A stretch of DNA of 57,071 nt from an uncultured Polaribacter sp. Lineage in GTDB: Bacteria > Bacteroidota > Bacteroidia > Flavobacteriales > Flavobacteriaceae. Location: assembly GCA_913020555.1 (NCBI GenBank), contig CAJWAC010000005.1, forward strand, positions 1 through 57,071, given 5' to 3'. The translations under genes were made by a program, and so were the position numbers. The notes beneath the pieces were generated by a model. The model was not told the DNA's origin. It saw only the letters and a list, made by a program, of their open reading frames with translations, and searched no databases. This document shows, piece after piece, positions 43,799-52,421 of this stretch (positions are counted from its first letter, which is position 1; every line of letters begins with the position of its first letter).

Positions 43799-45415
43799 GT
43801 GAAAACCATTTTTAAATTTCTATATTTAATTGTTGCAGTTCTTTTTATTTCAAATTGCGCTAGAACTGGAAGACCAGAAGGAGGTCCAAAAGATGAAAAT
43901 GCGCCTTTATTTGTAATAGCCAAGCCCGCTTATGAAAGTACAAAATTTGATGAAAAAGAAATTAAATTAGAGTTTGACGAGTTCATTAAATTAAAGGATT
44001 TAAATAAGCAATTTGTGGTTTCTCCACCAATGAAAAATCCACCGATTATTAGTCCTCAAGGTACAGCAAGCAAAGAAATTAATATTGAAATTTTAGACAC
44101 TTTACAACAGAATACAACTTATATCTTAAATTTTGGAAATGCAGTAGAAGACAACAATGAAGGAAATCAATTAGAGAATTTTAAATATGTTTTTTCTACT
44201 GGAGATTATATAGATTCCTTAACTACAGTTGGTGTAATTAAAGATTCAAAATTGTTAGAAACCCCTAAAAGTGTAAATGTTTTACTTTATAGAATTGATA
44301 CAGCATTCAATGACTCTATTATATACAAAAAGAAACCAAATTACATTACAAATACATTAGATACTACAGTTTTTAACTTTAGTAATTTAAGAAAAGGAAA
44401 ATATATGATGATAGCTTTAAAAGAGGCTATTAGTGATTATATTTTTAATCCAGAAACGGATAAAATTGGTTTTGTTTCAGATACTATTTCTTTGCCAAAA
44501 GACAGTATTATTAAAAAGCCAATTGTGCTATTCCAAGAAAATTTGCCATATGAATTTAAAAAAGGGAAAGAAGTTACAAAAGGTAAAATTGAATTTGGTT
44601 TTACTGGTAATGCAAAAAATCTAAAAGTAAATTTACTTTCAAAAGTACCAGATACCTTTAAAAGTGTTTCTAAATTTATGAAAGACAAAGACACTTTAAA
44701 TTATTGGTTTACACCTATTGATGTGGATTCTTTGAATTTTATAATAGCTAATAATGACTTTTTAGACACAATTACAGTAAAGTTGAGAAAAAAGAAATTA
44801 GACTCACTAGAAATAAGTTCATCTATTAGAGGAGCTTTGCATTTTAGAGATACCTTTTTCTTAAAAAGTAACAACCCAATTGTAAAAATTGATACAAGTA
44901 AAATAAGCCTCTTTGATAAAGACACGCTTGCTGTAAATTATAAAGTGTTAGCGTCTAAAAAGGAAAATAAAGTTGGTTTTATTTTTACTAAAAAGCCAAA
45001 AGAAAAATACAATTTTAAAGCCTTACCAAATGCTTTTAATGATGTTTTTGGGATACAAAATGATACACTTGCTTATAAATTTTCTACTAAGGAAATTGAT
45101 GATTATGGAAGAATTACGTTAAATATTAATAATGTAAACGGAAAGAATTTAATTATAGAGCTACTCTCTGGCAATAAACAAGATGAACTTGTAGAACGTC
45201 AATTTATTACCACTTCAGGAAAAATTATTTTCGATTTATTAGAGCCTAAAAAATATACAATTAGAGCTATAATTGATGAAAACAAGAATAATAAATGGGA
45301 TACAGGAAGTTATCTTAAAAAACGGTTTGCTGAAAGAATAATTTATAATGAGGCCATAAATAAAGTTGCACTACGAGCTAATTTTTTCTTAGAAGAGAAT
45401 TTTACGGTTGATTGA
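43799..45415 (+). CDS. Ig-like domain lipoprotein
   Basis: 538 residues with a lipoprotein signal (VKTIFKFLYLIVAVLFISNC, Cys20) and an N-terminal Big_5-type Ig domain (about 32-140: APLFVIAKPAYESTKFDEKEIKLEFDEFIKL...NTTYILNFG). The rest is beta-rich with a C-terminal ENKNNKWDTGSYL loop. Start is a GTG at 43799: no ATG fits the signal peptide. Family is common in Bacteroidota, surface or periplasmic, unknown role. It follows comF by 56 bp and may be in the same transcript. Confidence 0.8.
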   Translation: MKTIFKFLYLIVAVLFISNCARTGRPEGGPKDENAPLFVIAKPAYESTKFDEKEIKLEFDEFIKLKDLNKQFVVSPPMKNPPIISPQGTASKEINIEILDTLQQNTTYILNFGNAVEDNNEGNQLENFKYVFSTGDYIDSLTTVGVIKDSKLLETPKSVNVLLYRIDTAFNDSIIYKKKPNYITNTLDTTVFNFSNLRKGKYMMIALKEAISDYIFNPETDKIGFVSDTISLPKDSIIKKPIVLFQENLPYEFKKGKEVTKGKIEFGFTGNAKNLKVNLLSKVPDTFKSVSKFMKDKDTLNYWFTPIDVDSLNFIIANNDFLDTITVKLRKKKLDSLEISSSIRGALHFRDTFFLKSNNPIVKIDTSKISLFDKDTLAVNYKVLASKKENKVGFIFTKKPKEKYNFKALPNAFNDVFGIQNDTLAYKFSTKEIDDYGRITLNINNVNGKNLIIELLSGNKQDELVERQFITTSGKIIFDLLEPKKYTIRAIIDENKNNKWDTGSYLKKRFAERIIYNEAINKVALRANFFLEENFTVD

Positions 45416-45457
45416 GTTATGAAAATACTGATTTTGGCTACCTGCTAATTCTAAGAA

Positions 45458-46606
45458 CTAGAAGTGTAAAGCTTGATCTAAATCTTCAATTAAATCTGCT
45501 ATATCTTCAATACCAACGCTTAATCTTACTAAAGAATTTGTAATACCAATTTTTAATCTTTTTTCTTCTGGTATTGATCCGTGAGACATGGTTACAGGAT
45601 GATTCACTAAACTTTCTACACCACCCAAAGATTCTGCAAGTGTGAATAGTTTTGTGTTTTCTAAAAATTTAAAAGTGGCAGTTTTGCTATTGTCTTTTAG
45701 TTGAAAAGAAACCATACCTCCAAAATCTTTCATTTGCTTTTTGGCAATTTCATAACTAGAATGACTTTTTAAACCTGGATAATATACCCTGTCAACCTTA
45801 ATATGATTTGATAGAAAATCTGCAATTTGTTTACCATTTTCGCAATGTCTTTGCATTCTAACGTGAAGCGTTTTAATACCTCTTAATGCTAAAAAAGAAT
45901 CCATAGGAGATGCAATAGCGCCTGCTGCGAACTGGATAAAATACAAATCCTCTGCCAACTTAGCGTCTTTTACTATTAAAGCACCCATAATTAAATCTGA
46001 ATGCCCTCCTAAATATTTTGTTGCAGAATGCATTACAATATCTGCTCCCAAATTTAAAGGTTGTTGTAAATATGGTGTTGCAAATGTATTGTCTACAGCA
46101 ATTATAATATCAGTGTTTTTAGTTTTTATTGCTGATGAAATTGCTTTTATATCTGCAATTTTCATCAACGGATTTGTAGGTGTTTCTAACCAAACTAATT
46201 TGGTTTTTTCTGTGATTTTTTCAGAAATATTAGAAACCAAATCCATATCTACAAATGAAAAAATCAAGCCGTATTTCTGAAACAATTGGGTAAACATTCT
46301 GTAAGTTCCGCCATATAAATCATCTCCGGCAATTATTTCATCTCCAGGTTTAAGCAGTCTTAAAACACAATCTATGGCTGCCATTCCTGATGAAAAAGCA
46401 AATCCGTGTGTTCCGTTTTCTAAAGCAGTAAAGCTTTTTTCTAAAGCAGTTCTTGTTGGGTTTGTTCCTCTTGCATAGGCATATCCTTTATGTGTTCCAG
46501 GGCTAGATTGTGCAAATGTTGATGTTAAAAATACAGGAGGCATTACAGCACCTGTTGTTTCTTCTGGTTTTTGCCCTCCATGAATTGCTTTGGTGTCGAA
46601 TTTCAT
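45458..46606 (-). CDS. metB: cystathionine gamma-synthase (PLP-dependent)
   Basis: 382 residues of the Cys/Met-metabolism PLP family. Lys197 in VMHSATKYLGGHSD binds PLP; YARGTNPTRTALE, GDDLYGGTYRMF and LETPTNPLMKIADI are visible. It forms cystathionine from an activated homoserine and cysteine, although gamma-lyase or O-acetylhomoserine sulfhydrylase activity cannot be excluded by sequence. Preceded (upstream) by an intergenic element that I recognise as recurrent. Confidence 0.85.
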   Translation of the reverse strand: MKFDTKAIHGGQKPEETTGAVMPPVFLTSTFAQSSPGTHKGYAYARGTNPTRTALEKSFTALENGTHGFAFSSGMAAIDCVLRLLKPGDEIIAGDDLYGGTYRMFTQLFQKYGLIFSFVDMDLVSNISEKITEKTKLVWLETPTNPLMKIADIKAISSAIKTKNTDIIIAVDNTFATPYLQQPLNLGADIVMHSATKYLGGHSDLIMGALIVKDAKLAEDLYFIQFAAGAIASPMDSFLALRGIKTLHVRMQRHCENGKQIADFLSNHIKVDRVYYPGLKSHSSYEIAKKQMKDFGGMVSFQLKDNSKTATFKFLENTKLFTLAESLGGVESLVNHPVTMSHGSIPEEKRLKIGITNSLVRLSVGIEDIADLIEDLDQALHF

Positions 46607-46672
46607 TTTTCTGATTTGTTTCTGATGATAATTATGCAGTAAAATTAAATACCTCTACAAGTGCATAAAAAT

Positions 46673-46756
46673 GGTTAGCCCTGATTGAACGACTTGTTTG
46701 AGCTCTTTTTGAGGTACGAAAAAAAGCGAGTAGTGAAAGCAGGAAATAGCTTCTAC
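46673..46756 (-). other. conserved flavobacterial intergenic element
   Basis: Starting on the minus strand at the DinB stop codon: TAGAAGCTATTTCCTGCTTT, a variable middle with CTCGCTTTTTTT and AAAAAGAGC that can pair weakly, then GTTCAATCAGGGCTAACC. From memory, the two ends recur around variable inserts between genes in Flavobacteriaceae genomes. No coding potential. Whether it is a mobile repeat or a structured RNA is not known to me. Confidence 0.5.
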
Positions 46757-47208
46757 AAAAACTTTTTAATAGCTCTTATGATACCATAATGTATGCCTTC
46801 ATGAAAATTGTTAAAGGGAATTGCATTTTCCATATCACTTAATTCAAAACCGGTACTTGTTGGATATTTTTGGTAGTTTTCAAAAATACCAGCTTCAAAA
46901 TCTTCTTGAAGTGTATCTGGCAAGCCTATGAGTAACTCTTTAACTTCATCAAATTCTTCTGCTGTAAAATTTTTTTCGGGAGCGGTGCCTTTTCTGTATC
47001 CATCAATTAAATGGTCTGGGCATAAGGGGGTTAAACCGGATAATTTGTAATGCAACAATTGCTGAGTAACTACTAAATGAGCTACATTCCATGCAATATT
47101 ATTTTTAAATCCTTCAGGGATTTTGTGAATTTGCTCTAGGGTTAAGCCTTCTAATTCTTTTAAAACGAGTTCTCTCGATTTTTTTAAAATATCAAATTGT
47201 ACATTCAT
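46753..47208 (-). CDS. DinB-family protein
   Basis: 151 residues, four-helix bundle family. Metal-binding histidines are visible in WNVAHLVVTQ and FHEGIHYGII. DinB/YfiT-type proteins are thiol transferases or metal-dependent hydrolases; the substrate is unknown. It stands divergent from the ArsC/Spx-like gene, 43 bp apart. Its TAG stop is the first triplet of the recurrent intergenic element. Confidence 0.85.
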   Translation of the reverse strand: MNVQFDILKKSRELVLKELEGLTLEQIHKIPEGFKNNIAWNVAHLVVTQQLLHYKLSGLTPLCPDHLIDGYRKGTAPEKNFTAEEFDEVKELLIGLPDTLQEDFEAGIFENYQKYPTSTGFELSDMENAIPFNNFHEGIHYGIIRAIKKFL

Positions 47209-47251
47209 TTTTTTACTATAATTTTGATAGTGTAAATATAATTTATTAAAA

Positions 47252-47599
47252 ATGAAGAAAGTCTATTTTTTACAAACTTGTGATACCTGCAAAAGAATTT
47301 TAAAGGAGGTAAATACAGCGGGTTTTGAAATACGAGAAATAAAATCAAACCCAATTTCAGCTAAAGAATTGGAAGAAATGCATCTGCTTTCAGAAAGTTA
47401 TGAGGCATTATTTAACAAAAGAGCAAGACTTTATAAATCTATGGATTTGAAAAATCAGGATTTAGAAGAACAGAATTTTAAACAATTTTTATTGCAGGAA
47501 TACACGTTTTTAAAACGTCCTGTTTTTATTGTTGATAAAGAAATATTTATTGGTAATAGTAAAAAAGTTATCGAAAAACTAAAAGAGAAGATTGGTTAA
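47252..47599 (+). CDS. ArsC/Spx-family protein (arsenate reductase-like)
   Basis: 115 residues of thioredoxin fold. CDTC (Cys10, Cys13) at the N-terminus, as in Spx-like members, rather than the CxxS of classical ArsC; FLKRPVFIVDKEIFIG near the end is the usual RP segment. Without arsR or arsB neighbours, a role as redox regulator or glutaredoxin-dependent reductase is as likely as arsenate reduction. Confidence 0.85.
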   Translation: MKKVYFLQTCDTCKRILKEVNTAGFEIREIKSNPISAKELEEMHLLSESYEALFNKRARLYKSMDLKNQDLEEQNFKQFLLQEYTFLKRPVFIVDKEIFIGNSKKVIEKLKEKIG

Positions 47600-47613
47600 A
47601 CCTTCTCTTTTCT
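47581..47613 (+). terminator. terminator overlapping the end of the ArsC/Spx-like gene
   Basis: AAAAGAGAAG (47581-47590) pairs with CTTCTCTTTT (47602-47611), 10 bp, starting inside the coding end. Confidence 0.7.
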
Positions 47614-47618
47614 GTCTT

Positions 47619-48095
47619 TTAATCTGTATTCATTTCAATGTCTGACTTAGACATCATTTCTGCCAATTCATCTGTTGTTAAATTGGTTTTAATTCCAAAT
47701 AATATCAATTTATCATTGTCACTATTTGCCTGTAATACAATTTCTTTAACCATTTCATTTTTTTCTAAGATATAAAAAGCGGCTCTGCTGTCATCACTTT
47801 TTACGCGAGCCATAGTTTTTAACTTATTTTTTCTTAAATATTTTTTGAAATCTTTAGATACTGACGCATCATCGTTATTAAAAATCATTAGTTTAAAATC
47901 TCCTGATTTTTTCAATAGTTTTTGCAGATCGTCATTGTCATCATTATTTAAAAAAGAACCCGCTAAAGATGCTGATAAGTTGATAGAAAAAGCGGATTGA
48001 TCTTGGTGTTTTTTATAAAACTTTTTAAAAGTAGTTTCTTGTGCAACTGCACTTACCATAAATAAGCTGCATAAAATAATTGTGAGTTTTTTCAT
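47619..48095 (-). CDS. DUF4252 domain-containing secreted protein
   Basis: 158 residues with signal peptide MKKLTIILCSLFMVSAVAQ, then FKKFYKKHQDQSAFSINLSASLAGSFL and an acidic/basic helical part typical of DUF4252. These proteins often sit next to ECF sigma factors, and an ECF-like promoter (48117-48140) precedes this one. The ATG at 48095 is used because the longer frame from 48128 would begin upstream of that promoter's predicted start and spoil the signal peptide. Function unknown. Confidence 0.8.
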   Translation of the reverse strand: MKKLTIILCSLFMVSAVAQETTFKKFYKKHQDQSAFSINLSASLAGSFLNNDDNDDLQKLLKKSGDFKLMIFNNDDASVSKDFKKYLRKNKLKTMARVKSDDSRAAFYILEKNEMVKEIVLQANSDNDKLILFGIKTNLTTDELAEMMSKSDIEMNTD

Positions 48096-48116
48096 AATTC
48101 TTGGTTTTCTTTTAAG

Positions 48117-48140
48117 ACGATAAACCAAGTGATTTGTTAC
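48117..48140 (-). promoter_or_regulatory. ECF-sigma-like promoter of the DUF4252 gene
   Basis: On the minus strand GTAAC (48140-48136), 16 bp, CGTC. GTAAC-N16-CGTC is close to general ECF promoter patterns. The two tiny membrane protein genes have GTAAC-N16-CTAC in the same geometry. The predicted start leaves a leader of about 12 nt. Confidence 0.55.
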
Positions 48141-48156
48141 ATCATGTATTTTTTTA

Positions 48157-49137
48157 TCAAAATATATATGCTTTTTTTAAGCTTTCTGCTTCTTTTTTTG
48201 CACTCCAGTTTTCAAGAATTTCGGCTCTTGCTTCTTTACCTAAATGTGGTATTTTTTTTGTGATGGATTGCTCTAGAAGTTTTTCTAATTCAATGCTATT
48301 TCCAGCTTCAAATAAATAACCATTTTTATGATGGGTAATTAATGCTGAATGTACGCCAACATTTTTTGTGGCAATCACATTGCATTCGCAACTCATGGCT
48401 TCTGCCGTTACCAAAGAAAATCCTTCAGAGAAACTTGGTGCAACTACTATTTTTGCGGCTTGGTAATAAGAAATTATATCTTTTGTTTCATTTACAAAAT
48501 AAACTTGATTTTCTATTTGGTGTCTTTTTATAATTTCTTGTAATTCTTGTAAAAAGTCTGGTTTATCTATTTGCCCAACGATTGCCAATGCCCAATTATT
48601 GTACTTTTTTAAAACTTTTGCAGCCTCTAACAATACAATTTGACCCTTTGCTTTTCTAACTCTACCAGCGTTTAAAATAATATTTTCTTGCTGTATTTTT
48701 TTTAGAGAAGCATTTTTTTTAGGAACAAATTTATGTATACGAACTCCATGACCAATAACTGTATTAACAATTCCTAAATTTTCACCCATACTTTTAATAA
48801 GTGTAATTACTTTATCTACTTTTTTTAGTAAGAAAAGTGTTAATCCAGACGGTTTCGTTTCTGCGTGTCTAGTTGCAATTAAAGTAAATTTAGCACCAAA
48901 AAACCTATATAAAAGCATTTTGAGGATTTCATTATTTCTGTGGCAGTGTACTACAGTTTTTACATTAGAAAACAGAAGGGATTTTAACTTTGAAGTATCA
49001 ATTCGATTTCCATCAATATTAGAACCATAAACATAGGTTTTGAATTCATCTTCAAAAAAAGGAAGCACATTTTCAATACTTCTAGTAACTCCTGTTTTTC
49101 GTTTATGAAAATGTGTGTGAATTAATATTGGTTTCAA
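48157..49137 (-). CDS. GT4-family glycosyltransferase
   Basis: 326 residues, GT-B fold. C-terminal donor site is clear: AAKIVVAPSFSEGFSLVTAEAMSCECNVIATKNVG with the Glu-x7-Glu pattern, preceded by NAGRVRKAKGQ in the hinge. The N-terminal domain begins HTHFHKRKTGVTRSIENV. Likely transfers a sugar to LPS core, capsule or glycolipid; no cluster of glycan genes adjoins, so the acceptor is unknown. The acidic 286-aa protein precedes it by 19 bp. Confidence 0.88.
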   Translation of the reverse strand: MKPILIHTHFHKRKTGVTRSIENVLPFFEDEFKTYVYGSNIDGNRIDTSKLKSLLFSNVKTVVHCHRNNEILKMLLYRFFGAKFTLIATRHAETKPSGLTLFLLKKVDKVITLIKSMGENLGIVNTVIGHGVRIHKFVPKKNASLKKIQQENIILNAGRVRKAKGQIVLLEAAKVLKKYNNWALAIVGQIDKPDFLQELQEIIKRHQIENQVYFVNETKDIISYYQAAKIVVAPSFSEGFSLVTAEAMSCECNVIATKNVGVHSALITHHKNGYLFEAGNSIELEKLLEQSITKKIPHLGKEARAEILENWSAKKEAESLKKAYIF

Positions 49138-49156
49138 ATATTATTTGTTTTGATTT

Positions 49157-50017
49157 TTAAGCGAATTTACGTTCAATAATTTCCATAAAACGAATTTCTA
49201 AATCTTCTTGTTCAGACCAATCGTAATCTGGTTTTACCATTTTGTTGATGAAATTTTTTGCATCATTCTCAGATTTAAACGTATTTAATTGAGACACAAC
49301 TCTATTATAGTTTTCTTGATCTCCATCAAATAATTTTTTAACAAATGCAATTCTATCATTTAAACCAATTTGAACATTCTTTGCTAGTTTATCATTTAAA
49401 GATTTTGGTTGCGCATTTTCAAATAAATCCGCCATTAAATCAACAGAAATAGTGTCTTGCAATTCTTCTTCTAAAGACATTGTTTTGCGTTCCTCTACTT
49501 TTATAACATCACTTAAAATTGGTGAATCAGATTCATTTTTTTCAATTTTATCTTCAGAAACTTCTTCTATTATTTCTTTTGGAGTAAACATTAAATCTTC
49601 TAACTCATCAAAAGGTTGTTCTGTAATTTCTTCAACTTGATGTGTTGTCTCTTTTTCTGCAAGTTTAGTTACAGGTTTAATTTCTGGAGTTAAACTTTCT
49701 TCTTTTTTTGGAGTTGATTCTGGTTCATCTATTAAATCATAAACTACTTTTGCTTCATCAGTTTCATTTTCATCTATTTTTTCGTCAATAGGGTTTTCTT
49801 TTGCTTCAAAAGCTGCAGACACTTGTTTTAGCAGTTCTTCCTTGGGTATTTCTAAACCAGGAGTTGTATTTACATATTCTTCAACAAATGCCAACATTGA
49901 TAGTTTTTCATAAACTGCTTTTGATTTTTCTTTTAGAGCAAACACATCGTCCTTATTTTTCATTGTTAAAATGCTATGTGCTAAACTAATTAAATCTGCT
50001 TCTAATTTTTTGTGCAT
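49157..50017 (-). CDS. acidic conserved protein of unknown function
   Basis: 286 residues, no signal peptide or membrane helix. Residues 1-75 are helical (MHKKLEADLISLAHSILTMK); the middle (about 85-190) is very acidic, low-complexity and probably disordered; the C-terminus (195-286) is a compact helical domain (LNDKLAKNVQIGLNDRIAFVKKLFDGDQENYNRVV). Layout suggests a scaffold or chaperone-like protein. I do not recognise a named family. Divergent from tdk, upstream of the glycosyltransferase. Confidence 0.65.
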   Translation of the reverse strand: MHKKLEADLISLAHSILTMKNKDDVFALKEKSKAVYEKLSMLAFVEEYVNTTPGLEIPKEELLKQVSAAFEAKENPIDEKIDENETDEAKVVYDLIDEPESTPKKEESLTPEIKPVTKLAEKETTHQVEEITEQPFDELEDLMFTPKEIIEEVSEDKIEKNESDSPILSDVIKVEERKTMSLEEELQDTISVDLMADLFENAQPKSLNDKLAKNVQIGLNDRIAFVKKLFDGDQENYNRVVSQLNTFKSENDAKNFINKMVKPDYDWSEQEDLEIRFMEIIERKFA

Positions 50018-50119
50018 AAGTTGTATGTTGATATTAAGTTTTGCTTTGATTTATTTATAAATTTGTAAGCGTTTAAAATTAAACAATTTTATAAAACAAT
50101 AACGCCTAAAAATTACAAA

Positions 50120-50770
50120 ATGTTTCTTGAAAATACAGTAAATCATACAGAACAATTTGGGTGGATAGAAGTAATCTGTGGTTCTATGTTTTCTGGTAAA
50201 ACCGAAGAGTTAATCAGGCGTTTAAAACGTGCGAAATTTGCCAAACAAAATGTTGAAATTTTTAAACCTGCTGTTGATACGCGTTATGATGAGGAAGAGG
50301 TAGTTTCTCATAATGATAATAGAATTCGTTCAACCCCAGTTCCTGTATCTTCAAACATTAGATTGTTGGCAAATAATGTAGATGTTGTTGGTATTGATGA
50401 AGCTCAGTTTTTTGATGATGAAATTGTTGCAGTTTGTAATGATTTAGCAAATAGAGGAATTCGTGTAATTGTAGCTGGTTTAGATATGGATTTTAAAGGA
50501 AAACCTTTTGGCCCAATGCCCGCTTTAATGGCAACAGCAGAATACGTTACTAAAGTACATGCAGTTTGCACACATACAGGGAATTTGGCGCATTATAGTT
50601 TTAGAAAAGCACAAAATGATGATTTAGTCTTGTTGGGTGAAACTCAAGAATACGAACCATTAAGCAGAGCTGCTTATTATAAGGCCTTGCAAAAACAACA
50701 AGAAAGTACAATTTTAGACAAACAGCAAGCTGATATGCTTGAAAAAAATCAGGATAAGAAGGATGCTTAA
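50120..50770 (+). CDS. tdk: thymidine kinase
   Basis: Phosphorylates thymidine for salvage. 216 residues; P-loop [10 protein letters not shown] (21-30), catalytic Glu in GIDEAQFF, and the lasso region [16 protein letters not shown]. In many TK1-type enzymes this region carries four zinc Cys residues; here only part of the Cys set can be seen. First gene of a tdk-alr-mscL run, 15 bp before alr. Confidence 0.94.
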   Translation: MFLENTVNHTEQFGWIEVICGSMFSGKTEELIRRLKRAKFAKQNVEIFKPAVDTRYDEEEVVSHNDNRIRSTPVPVSSNIRLLANNVDVVGIDEAQFFDDEIVAVCNDLANRGIRVIVAGLDMDFKGKPFGPMPALMATAEYVTKVHAVCTHTGNLAHYSFRKAQNDDLVLLGETQEYEPLSRAAYYKALQKQQESTILDKQQADMLEKNQDKKDA

Positions 50771-50785
50771 TTAAGTTCATAATAA

Positions 50786-51886
50786 ATGAATAATCATGTT
50801 ACAGTTTTAGAAATTGATGGAAATGCATTAAAGCATAACCTAAATTATTTTAAGCAAAAACTGAATCCTGAAACTAAAATTTTGGCTGTAGTTAAAGCTT
50901 TTGGTTATGGTTCTGATGGCGTTCAAGTGGCACAATTCCTGCAAAATAAAGTAGATTATTTTGCAGTGGCTTACGCTCACGAAGGTATTGCGCTAAGAGA
51001 AGCAAATGTAAAAACACCCATTTTGGTTTTACATCCACAAATTCAGAATTTACAAGCTATCGTTGATTATAAATTAGAACCTAATTTATACAATTTCAAA
51101 ATATTTGATGCCTTTTTAGAGTTAGCAGACCGTTCAATTCTATTAAACTATCCAGTTCATTTAAAATTTAATACAGGCCTAAATAGGTTAGGATTCTGGC
51201 ATAATGATATTCCCAAGATATTAGCAACTGTAAAAGCAAATAGTCATGTGAAAATTCAATCTCTGTTTTCTCATTTGGCGGCTAGCGAAGATTTAGAGGA
51301 ACAAGAATTTACAAATAATCAATTAAATAATTTTGCTTACATCGCTAAACAATTTTATAAACATTTAGATAATAAGCCAATTCTTCATACTTTAAATACT
51401 TCTGGAGTTGTAAATTATTCCAAATCTCAATTTGATATGGTTAGGATTGGCATTGGTTTATATGGCTTTGGAAACGATGAGAAAGAAACATCATGTTTAA
51501 AAAACACTCATAATTTAAAGTCTATTATCTCTCAGATACATTTAATAAAACCAGGAGAAACTGTTGGTTACAATAGAGCTTTTGTTGCTAAAAGTAATAC
51601 TAAATCAGCGACTATTCCTATAGGTCATGCAGATGGTTTATCAAGAAAACTAGGTAATGAAAAGGGTTTCGTACTAATTAAAAATCAAAAAGCAAAAATA
51701 ATTGGGAATGTTTGCATGGATATGATTATGGTTGATGTTACTAATATTGATTGTAAAGAAGGTGATGAAGTTATAATTTTTAATAGTCAAAAAATGATTC
51801 AAAATAATGCGAAAATTTCTGAAACAATTGTTTATGAAACTTTAACTGCCATTTCACAACGTGTTAAAAAAAAGTTAAAGAAATAA
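50786..51886 (+). CDS. alr: alanine racemase
   Basis: Makes D-alanine for peptidoglycan. 366 residues, PLP Lys37 in AVVKAFGYGSDG (usually VKANAYGHG), catalytic Tyr region ETVGYNRAFVAK and IPIGHADGLSRKLG near the C-terminal domain. Stand-alone form, not the MurF-Alr fusion found in many Bacteroidota. The A-N-A to A-F-G change after Lys37 is worth noting but the Lys and Tyr are intact. Confidence 0.94.
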   Translation: MNNHVTVLEIDGNALKHNLNYFKQKLNPETKILAVVKAFGYGSDGVQVAQFLQNKVDYFAVAYAHEGIALREANVKTPILVLHPQIQNLQAIVDYKLEPNLYNFKIFDAFLELADRSILLNYPVHLKFNTGLNRLGFWHNDIPKILATVKANSHVKIQSLFSHLAASEDLEEQEFTNNQLNNFAYIAKQFYKHLDNKPILHTLNTSGVVNYSKSQFDMVRIGIGLYGFGNDEKETSCLKNTHNLKSIISQIHLIKPGETVGYNRAFVAKSNTKSATIPIGHADGLSRKLGNEKGFVLIKNQKAKIIGNVCMDMIMVDVTNIDCKEGDEVIIFNSQKMIQNNAKISETIVYETLTAISQRVKKKLKK

Positions 51887-51934
51887 AAAATTCTTACATT
51901 AGCATAACTAACTAATTTAAAAATAGAATATAAT

Positions 51935-52348
51935 ATGGGTATGCTCAAAGAATTTAAAGAATTTGCCATGAAAGGCAATCTTGTAGACATTGCTGTTGGT
52001 TTTGTAATGGGTGCAGCATTTAAGCAAGTAGTTACGTCTTTCACAGGAGGTATAGTTTCTCCTTTAATTGGTTTGGTATTTAAGGCTGATTTTAAGGATT
52101 TAAAATGGATTGCAAAAGAAGGTACTTTAAATGATGCTGGTGAAAAAGTTGGAGAAGTAGCTATACTTTATGGAGATTTTATTACAAATGTAATTGATTT
52201 TGTTATTGTTGCTTTTGTAATGTTTATGATTGTTAAAGGTGTGAATGCTACTAAAAAGAAAGAAGAGCCAGCACCAGAAGCTCCTAAAGGGCCTAGTCAA
52301 GAAGATTTACTAGCGGAAATAAGAGATTTATTAGCCAAACAGAAATAA
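51935..52348 (+). CDS. mscL: large-conductance mechanosensitive channel
   Basis: Releases osmolytes on hypo-osmotic shock. 137 residues, two membrane helices; family N-terminus MLKEFKEFAMKGNLVDIAVGFVMGAAFKQVV and the second helix FVIVAFVMFMIVKGVN, then a C-terminal bundle (LLAEIRDLLAKQ). Follows alr by 48 bp and ends at a strong terminator. Confidence 0.96.
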   Translation: MGMLKEFKEFAMKGNLVDIAVGFVMGAAFKQVVTSFTGGIVSPLIGLVFKADFKDLKWIAKEGTLNDAGEKVGEVAILYGDFITNVIDFVIVAFVMFMIVKGVNATKKKEEPAPEAPKGPSQEDLLAEIRDLLAKQK

Positions 52349-52367
52349 ATTTTATAGAATATTGTAA

Positions 52368-52397
52368 CAAGCCTAAACTTAAGTTTGGGCTTTTTTT
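52368..52397 (+). terminator. terminator after mscL
   Basis: AAGCCTAAACTT (52368-52379) and AAGTTTGGGCTT (52380-52391) form a 12-bp stem with one T-G pair and almost no loop as drawn, followed by a T run. Confidence 0.82.
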
Positions 52398-52421
52398 ATC
52401 TTAAATAGTTACATTTATAAT

